Assembly: GCF_029227915.1 (NCBI RefSeq)
Contig: NC_079886.1
Location: forward strand, 25,088,501 to 25,152,500
Direction: 5' to 3'
DNA length: 64,000 nucleotides
Origin: Hydractinia symbiolongicarpus
Taxonomy: Eukaryota; Cnidaria; Hydrozoa; Anthoathecata; Hydractiniidae
Shown here: in pieces, positions 57,657-64,000 of the stretch
Position numbering within the stretch: position 1 is the stretch's first letter
How the letters are laid out: each line of letters opens with the position of its first letter
The notes under the pieces: generated by a model
Seen by the model: the letters and a program-made list of their open reading frames with translations, nothing else
What the model was told of the DNA's origin: nothing
Database searches by the model: none
Program-made: the position numbers and the translations under genes

Positions 57657-58237
57657 ATGGCCTGTAATTCTCTGCATTCGTTCGAAATAATAAACAGAAT
57701 GATGAAATTTGAGAACGAGCTTGTTCAGCCTAATATATTCTACAATTTTGCTGCCACCTTCACAAACATCGATGATATCAGCGTGGAATACTTAACGGTA
57801 TCGGATCCCATGCCTGCCAATGGCGGTAAGGACAAACGATATGTGGTAGGGTACGATACACAGGATGTTGTGGTGGCCTTGAGGATGGGGACACCGAAAA
57901 TCTGATAAGCCTGAGCCTGGATTTTGAAGAGTATCCAGATTGGATCACGAAGTATCGTCAAATATGATCAAAGGTCGAAGAGTTGATATCCGAGAAATTA
58001 ACGACAGTGTCAGTAAGAAAAGATCGTTGCATCAATACTAAACTCCAGTACCACAAGGATACAATTACCACCAAGTTCTATGGTATGCCGGTACCATATG
58101 ATGAGCCCTGCCAAACCAATGCAATCCTGGCCTTTTTTTCGGTATACGTACAAGGCAAAAACCTTCACCCACAGACACACATCACAGAATTTCGGTATAA
58201 GGACTTTAAAAAGGAATGGTTGCTAAGCGAGGACTAG
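57657..58237 (+). pseudogene. Conserved Polinton protein, copy 3 (unknown, possibly DNA-binding or structural)
   Basis: The first part (MACNSLHSFEIINRMMKFEN ... VVALRMGTPKI) runs to 57,905. The frame then shifts, has one TGA near 57,967, and continues open to 58,237 (KLTTVSVRKDRCINTKLQYH, FYGMPVPYDEPCQTNAILAF). The beta-rich pattern 'lrtPk...l.l.....kintkl.y....k.yg..vpy' distantly suggests a DUF5871/ssDNA-binding type fold, but I cannot establish this. The end is followed at once by a strong hairpin. Confidence 0.4.
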
Positions 58238-58247
58238 AAAAAAACAT

Positions 58248-58280
58248 ATATTTTATAGGTCCATTAGACCTATAAAATAT
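58248..58280. terminator. 14-bp perfect hairpin between convergent Polinton genes
   Basis: ATATTTTATAGGTC, loop CATTA, then the exact reverse complement. It lies 11 bp after the plus-strand stop. The position suggests a transcript-end structure; no test of this is possible here. Confidence 0.6.
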
Positions 58281-58282
58281 TA

Positions 58283-58395
58283 GGCCTTCTCGAGCGTAAC
58301 AAATACATCATGCCGTTTTTAACACCTTCTGAGGTATCTGAGCAACTATAGTTGGCGACTACATTTGTTATGCCCTCTATTTCCCAAAAATTAAG
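58283..58395 (-). pseudogene. Fragment of the coiled-coil Polinton gene in copy 3
   Basis: Minus-strand translation has EIEG...CSDTSEGVKN and, one frame over, HDVFVTLEKA. It matches the segment around 42,105-42,220 of copy 2 (EIEDTMG..., KKQHDVFVTLNGA). It shows copy 3 belongs to the same Polinton lineage. Confidence 0.55.
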
Positions 58396-58463
58396 GCCTA
58401 TAAATAGGTGGGGACTCTACAAAGTGCTTGCATATTGCACAGATTGAAGTTTTTTTTTTAAAT

Positions 58464-59064
58464 TTCGTCTTTCCCCTCCTCTCTACCCTTGGCAACCAAC
58501 TTGGCCCTCTCCTGTTCGCTGATAGCATTCGCAATTCTGTTAAACCGCTGCCGCATTTGCTCCTTCAACAGCATATACCTCTCCTTTTCACGGCTCATCA
58601 GGCTATACTCATGGTCGCTGATTATACCATTTTCCATGGCCTTACTGATCAGGCAACGATGGAGTTCAACTTGCTTTCTGCAATTAATCTGATCGCCTCA
58701 TGTTTTTTGGACTTAACATGCAACCGTTTTGAAACGTTTAGAAGACCGGATTGCGCTATTCCAGCAGAAATCACGAGTTCTCCCATTGCAGAAGCCAAGG
58801 GTACTCCTAAACCTGAGGCCATGGTTCCTATCCCCAGCCCCGAAGTAATCACGCTTACGCTAAGCAGACCAAGGTCGAAGAAGCGTACCAACGTGTTGTG
58901 CATCTTGAATTTTTTCGCCAATCTATTCCTCTCTTTATTTCATCCCTGAGATATTGTTCAATCTCCTCTATCTTTTCAAGCCTAAAGACCTGTCCCTTAT
59001 CCTGACCAGAGCTCTGTGCGGGTGCACTCTGTAAATGTGGGTACAGCTTAGCTATGTTGCTCAT
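58464..59064 (-). pseudogene. Polinton membrane/coiled-coil protein, copy 3
   Basis: ATG at 59,064: MSNIAKLYPHLQSAPAQSSG, then an acidic helix. After a frameshift near 58,920 come two hydrophobic glycine-rich segments (SVSVITSGLGIGTMASGLGV, LVISAGIAQSGLL), then KHEAIRLIAESKLNSIV. After another frameshift near 58,650 follow LISKAMENGIISDHEYSLMS and a charged tail to 58,464. From memory this architecture is common in cnidarian Polintons. Its role is unknown; two membrane segments suggest a virion-membrane or lytic function at most. It starts 1 nt after the stop of the next gene upstream. Confidence 0.55.
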
Positions 59065-59724
59065 TTATTCCATCAGGATTTCACTCGTGAGGCTGACGAA
59101 CGTGACATTTTTCTCATGGTGATACACGTCCGTTAACATGAACTCTAGACGATCGCTTGAACCCTTCAGTGGAAGGTATACAGGGGTATCAAAAGTCTAG
59201 GTCAACATATCCCCCCAGGCGTTCAATTCTTTGGTGGGAACCAGGGTTAGAATTTTGGATTTTTTGCCATTTAACAGAAATCACCCTCATCCAACTGGGT
59301 ACAACGAGTCTCAGCCTATGCTAAATATCGGTCATATAGTACCCATCGTAGTCACCCTTCATATAATAATTCTTACTGGGTTCGTAGGGTAGTCCTAGGA
59401 GATCTTCTGAATGTCGATTCATCACCACTGAGTACCTATCGCTGACACAAAGCCTGAACTAGGCACTTTCCAATACGAAAATCTTGATCTTGTCCTCTGG
59501 CTGGCTATTCACAATAGTCACAATATCTTCTATCCTTTATAAACCGCTGATGATCGCGATCCGAGTCACTCGCTGGTCATGCCCCACCATAAATACGTAT
59601 TGACATATAAATTCAGCCATCCAGGATTAATAGATATAGATTTTGGAGCTATTCGAGTGTCCTGTCCTAGGTAGTCTTTAAATATGGTAGGTTTATCTAT
59701 GTCGGTGATATAGAGTTGTTTCAT
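59065..59724 (-). pseudogene. Conserved Polinton protein, copy 3, possibly a minor virion protein
   Basis: The ATG at 59,724 reads MKQLYITDIDKPTIFKDYLG, then RIAPKSISINPGWLNL. After a frameshift near 59,580: RVTRIAIISGL, a stop, SDRYSVVMNRHSEDLLGLPY, and further frameshifted pieces to the end VTFVSLTSEILME. Beta-strand-rich, with the spacing of a coat-like protein, but I cannot assign a fold. The start lies about 90 bp from the divergent gene at 59,800, so a shared promoter is likely. Confidence 0.45.
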
Positions 59725-59799
59725 ATCCTTTTGTTTTAAGAAATGAACATCTATCGATATAACTACTCTGCAAAGTATAAATGTAACAGGAAGGAATAG

Positions 59800-60822
59800 C
59801 CATTTGGCGTAACCAATTTGGAGCGTCAGGACCTGTACGTAACTACGGAGTCCCATATTTCTGTGGTATTCCACGAGTTCACGAAGTACGCCATAAAGAT
59901 TCCAACAACCTATCTCAATGACCCTGTTAATGTGAATTTGAAAGGTCAAGCGTTGGATTACTGGAATATGCAGGTCAATTTTGCCACCTTTTGTGCGACG
60001 ACAGCCTTAGGCATATGTAGCAAACACATGAAGGGTTCCGAACCCCTCATCAACTCTATTTTCGAATTCCACGTTTACTACCACATGAGGCGTATTCTGG
60101 CAAGGATGAAGGTAACTATGCCGTACGACGATGGCTTCTTACAGTATAAAAACCCTTATAGCAGGTCAGGCTATGCACAGGTGTGCCACGAGTACGGTGC
60201 AGATCCTAATAGCCTGCAAAATTCATGCAGTCATTTCATCGTTGACAAATGGTAGATTGTGGCCGCAGATTGACGGGGATCGGGCTAAATTCATTATGCG
60301 TACAAGTCAGGGTTTAACCTCTGAATGTCTGATCAAGCTAAGCGAGAGTATCAGGTTTTAAGTGATCCTGTTACTAGGGTCTCACGCAGGCGGCAAGACA
60401 TCCCTTCTAGGGACCGGTGCGGACAACTACACGGCCAGGCAGATTCTATTGCAAAAGTTCGAGTCCATGGTCCAGCGCCAAGAAAATGAAAGCCATGACA
60501 TCACCGAATTTCAGGAGGTACTGCAATTTGCCTGGACTCCAGTGAACTTCACTGTCATCCATTGCGAATATTGAAATTGCGAATAGGTAAATATGTCGGT
60601 TGCAATAATAACATTCTGATTGCACCGGCCGATGCCATGATCGGTGTACGACTTGACCTGAATAACAAGCCTATTATTCGGCATGCCACGCCTCCTATAC
60701 ATAACATACCACCTACACCTCCAAAGCATGCCATAAGACATTTGGCATCTGCCAAATCGCCCCCTAGGCATACAACACCTATTACACCTTACATACACAC
60801 CCCGATATACAGGTACATGTGA
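59800..60822 (+). pseudogene. Conserved Polinton protein with ALDYWNMQVN motif, copy 3
   Basis: N-terminal frame (to 60,255): LYVTTESHISVVFHEFTKYA, then ALDYWNMQVNFATFCATTAL and FEFHVYYHMRRILARMKVTM. A frameshift near 60,245, an in-frame TAA at 60,359, and a frameshift near 60,570 separate further blocks (LLGSHAGGKTSLLGTG; LRIGKYVGCNNNILIAPADA). The end is Pro/Thr-rich. I recall this protein as recurrent in cnidarian Polinton-like elements, probably a virion component, but its function is not established to my knowledge. No ATG is visible at the N-terminus. Confidence 0.5.
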
Positions 60823-60931
60823 CGCCCCATATACCTGAACAAACAAACTAACACGAGGATACCAAGACCTCATTAATCACCATAAGGGTTTGTATAGTTC
60901 TTGCCTATATATGGTTACGAAAAAAATAAGG

Positions 60932-61770
60932 GTCTATTTCACGTATAGCACGACAAGTCCAGCAGCTCTCGCAATGGCCATATACACATGTTTTGCCGCA
61001 TATTTCACAATGGTTGACGGTACCTTTAGAAAGAATGAGACTAATGTACTGATAATTCCGGGTAGGGCAACACCTGAATTGCCTGCTAGATATTTAAGGA
61101 AGTTCCCGAGCCTTTCCAGTTATTTTTGCACAAAGCCTTTTTCACCACCTCCTGCGGCATCTGCAGCACCTGTAACAGAGAGTACAATAGTGCTTATCAA
61201 TAGACCAATAGCAGAGACGATACTCGCTATGGTTATTCCCTGTTCCCTGAAGAGTATACGAAGCTTCTCAAGCAGAGTTGTGTTATCTCCTGCGAATTTT
61301 AATAGCGTATCTTTAATATTTCTCCGTTGGGGGTATATGTCAGTGGATAATATACAATGGGCTTCACCTATGGCCTTCTTTTTATCATTCAGATCCTTAA
61401 TCTCTTCTTTCGCCTTTTCTATCTCCTTCCCAAGGTTAGCCTTCCGTCCTTCGTCTGCCTCAACCTTCTGCTTCTCTAGTTCTTTCACCCTGCCCTCTAC
61501 CTTGTTAATTTCGCTGTCGTATAGGATCATCTTGTTTTTCGAGTTTTTCAAATTGCCCCTTAACGTCTGAAGCTCCAGGTCTAGTCCCCTTTTTTCACGT
61601 GTGGTGATGACACCTTCATCACGACCGACAAACGAAGTTTCCTGTAGAAGGCTTTCCGAGATATCTACAGATTCTTCCATCTCCTTCAACGATTCCATCC
61701 CAATATGTTCGGCCTCCTCCTCTATTCTATTATACGTTTTCTGGAGGTTTTGGGCCCTAAAATTACCACC
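60932..61770 (-). pseudogene. Polinton coiled-coil membrane protein, copy 3
   Basis: Minus-strand frame with a long charged coiled coil (for example INKVEGRVKELEKQKVEADE), then LRILFREQGITIASIVSAIG and a hydrophobic helix (LLISTIVLSVTGAADAAG). One in-frame TAA near 61,117 interrupts it. The same frame continues LERLGNFLKYLAGNSGVALP to a second hydrophobic stretch and stops near 60,932. 'LFREQGITIASI..aiG' is a hallmark I recall from cnidarian Polinton proteins. The frame also extends upstream to 62,019, but that part is satellite-derived (see repeat at 61,840). Confidence 0.6.
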
Positions 61771-61839
61771 TTTTTTTGGGTGTAAAATAATCGACAAACC
61801 CCAGGGCCTGCAGGCGATTACTACACAGGAGAATTTGTA

Positions 61840-62865
61840 TCTAACCAACAGTTTTAAGACTTTGGTCACATATTCGCACCAACATGTACTTAGCGATGTG
61901 TTTCCAATATTATTAGGTTGCATTGCTTTTAAAAGTGAAGCGATTGGCCGTGCGACCTGATTGAACTGATTCTGGAATTTAACCTTATAAATGTCGTAAA
62001 TGAGGCAAATGGACCTCAAGAATTAATATTACTTGCGTGCGCTGAGAAAATTGAGACAGTTTCTAAAACTTCATTACATTGGCTTTCCAACGGTATCAGT
62101 CCGTTTTAGTTACAACGGTTGCGTCACATATTCGTACCAACGTATATTTAGCGACATTTTTCGATATTACTAAGTTGCATCGCTTTTAACAGTGGAACGA
62201 TTGACGGGGCAACCTAATTGAACTCATTGTGGACTTTGAGCTTGTAAATATGAAAACTGAGACAAATGGACTCCAAGAATTAACATTTTTCTCACTTTGG
62301 TATGACTGCTGGAACTGTCCAGTTACGCGGGACGCTCTGTTAGCTCTTTATTTAAATATTTAGTTCGATAAGTCATATATTACAGTGGGATCAATCCAAG
62401 CCATTAGTGCACACTGAATAAATAGAGACAGTTTCAAAAACTATATTTCATTGACTTTCTAACGGTGTCAGTCCGTTTGAGTTACAAAGGTTTATGTCAC
62501 ATATTCGTACAAAAATGTATTTAGCGATATTTTCCAATACTACTAGGATGCATCGCTTTTAACAGTGAAACGATTGACCGTGGGACTTAATTGAACTGAT
62601 TTTGGACTCTGACCTTATAAATGTGATAAATGAGACAATTGGACAACAAAAGTATAACATTCTTCTTACTTTGGCATGATTGGTGGAACTTCCCAGTTAG
62701 ACTGGATGCTCTGTTGGCTCTTTATTTAAATATTTAGATCAATAAGTCATTTTTTACAGTGGGATCAATCCTAGTCGTTAGCGCGCGATGAGAAAATAGA
62801 GACAGTTTCTAAAACTTCATTGCATTGACTTTCTAGCGGTATCAGTCCGTTACAGTTACAACGGT
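61840..62865. repeat. Satellite-like array A (about 370-bp units)
   Basis: Units start GTCACATATTCGTACnAA at 61,865, 62,123 and 62,496. The first lacks about 115 bp; the others are 373 and 370 bp. Shared blocks include GATTGAnnGnGnnACCTAATTGAACT and TTTATTTAAATATTTAG. Confidence 0.85.
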
Positions 62866-64000
62866 ACGTGGCATGGCGCATGCGTTAGCGCTGTCAAATA
62901 GCGCAAAGTACCCAAATGTTTTCGCTAATTAAACGCACTCTCCGTACGAATTTTGGCTTGCCATTTTCAGCATTCGAACCACGTTGACATGAAAATTTCA
63001 AAAATGTTCTTGGAATTCTCGTCACGTCTTGGCAAAGTGATTTTAATACCCCATAATTTTGGAAAAAAAATATCAAATCTGGGCAGCTGAAATAAAACAA
63101 TTCTCCTGACTGTGCTCGATCCTAGGTATCCTCGGATGAAAGCTCAGATCAATAACCACTGAACCGCCTTGACCTGACACGGAGTGTTAGAGTTAATGTA
63201 GAGAAAGTCTTGCAGATTCCTCGTTGACGGCACGTGGAATGGCGTATGTGTCAGCACGGTCAAGTAGGGCAAAGTACCCAAATGGTGTCGTTAGTTGAAC
63301 AGCGTTCCTGTACGAATATTGGCTTGCGATATTCAGCATTCAAACTGGCTTGAAAGGTAGATTTTAAAAATGGGCTTGGAATTCTCGTCACGTAATGGCA
63401 AGTTAATTTTAAAACTGCGTAATTTTGCAAAAAAATATCAATTCTAGGCAGCTGGAATAAAGTAATTGACCTGACCAGGCTCGATCCCAAGTTCCTTCGG
63501 ATGAAGGCTCAGATCAATGACCACAGGACTGCCTTGACGTGACACGGAGTGTTAGAGTTGAAGTAGAGAATGTCTCCCAGATTCCTCATTGAGGGCACGT
63601 GGCATGGCGCATGCGTCAGCACAGCATTTTGACTTGCGGTTTTTAGTATTCCAACCGCTTTGACATGTAGATTTTAAAAATGGGCTTGGAATTCTCGTAA
63701 CGTCATGGCAAAGTGATTTAAATAGTGAGTAATTTTGCAAAATAATAACAATTCTGGGGAGCTGGAATAAAGTACTTGTCCTGATCAGGCTCGATCACGG
63801 GTACCGTCGGATGAAAGGGCAGATCAATGACCACAGGACTGCCCTGACCTGACACGGTGTGTTAGAATTGAAGTAGAGAATGTCTCCCAGATTCCTCATT
63901 GAGTTCACGTGGCATGGCGCATGCGTCAGCATAGCATTGTGACTTGTGGTTTATAGCATTCGAACCGCCTTGACATGTAGATTTCAAAAATGGGCTTGGA
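62866..64000. repeat. Satellite-like array B (about 366-bp units)
   Basis: Units start ACGTGGCATGGCGCATGCG at 62,866, 63,232, 63,597 and 63,907 (366, 365 and 310 bp; the third has a deletion). It continues past the window end. Common blocks include CTTGGAATTCTCGTCACGT and GATCAATGACCACAGGACTG. The weak frames here are repeat artefacts. Confidence 0.88.

Noticed and set aside
60362-60420. Walker A-like GSHAGGKTS in the ALDYWNMQVN protein
   Set aside because: It fits GxxxxGKT, but related proteins as I recall have 'GAQA.TRS' here, and no Walker B follows. A chance match.
61120-62019. Full 299-codon frame as one protein
   Set aside because: The first 75 or more codons are satellite A sequence, and the start is a TTG. 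Only the part below about 61,770 belongs to the Polinton gene.

Overview
The window is eukaryotic and animal-like. It is AT-rich, has introns with GT...AG borders, and carries a secreted/membrane gene built from animal extracellular modules (NIDO, Kazal, MAM). Around it lie many nested transposons. From memory, the Polinton proteins here look most like those in cnidarian genomes, so a cnidarian (possibly a hydrozoan) is my best guess; the sequence alone does not prove this.

Layout. 1-8,900: copy 1 of a Polinton/Maverick, all on the minus strand. It holds protein-primed DNA polymerase B, a membrane protein, small ORFs, a zinc-ribbon protein, a packaging ATPase split by a non-LTR retrotransposon, a coiled-coil protein and a zinc-repeat/HNH nuclease. 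Every gene is broken. 8,901-11,480: a decayed Helitron Rep/helicase N-terminus fused directly to the Polinton. 12,056-12,959: a TTAA-flanked MITE. 15,609-37,426 (minus): one apparently intact 14-exon host gene. I could join it exon by exon into a 752-residue open frame: signal peptide, NIDO, Kazal, two MAM domains, a short stalk, one transmembrane helix and a cytoplasmic tail with tyrosine motifs. Its introns hold two head-to-tail Helitrons, a TTAA element, a Tigger/pogo derivative and a Harbinger derivative. 37,965-39,180 and 54,010-54,820: two copies of a dispersed element with internal tandem units. 39,975-40,612: an inverted-repeat MITE. 41,384-46,180: Polinton copy 2, a strongly deleted relative of copy 1 that also keeps an integrase C-terminus. 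46,180-51,690: mostly non-coding, with one Helitron tail and one dispersed repeat. 51,694-52,300: a pure GACA microsatellite. 55,967-56,750: a possible retroelement gag remnant. 56,750-61,840: Polinton copy 3, carrying accessory and putative structural genes on both strands. 61,840-64,000: two satellite-like arrays running off the window end.

How the parts relate. The three Polinton blocks appear to be one lineage: copies 1 and 2 share gene order and protein sequence, and copy 3 contains a fragment of the same coiled-coil gene. Together they cover integrase, polymerase, ATPase, HNH nuclease and probable virion/accessory genes, but none is functional as it stands. The only gene that looks selectively maintained is the NIDO-Kazal-MAM-MAM receptor-like gene; it is the most interesting host feature in the window.
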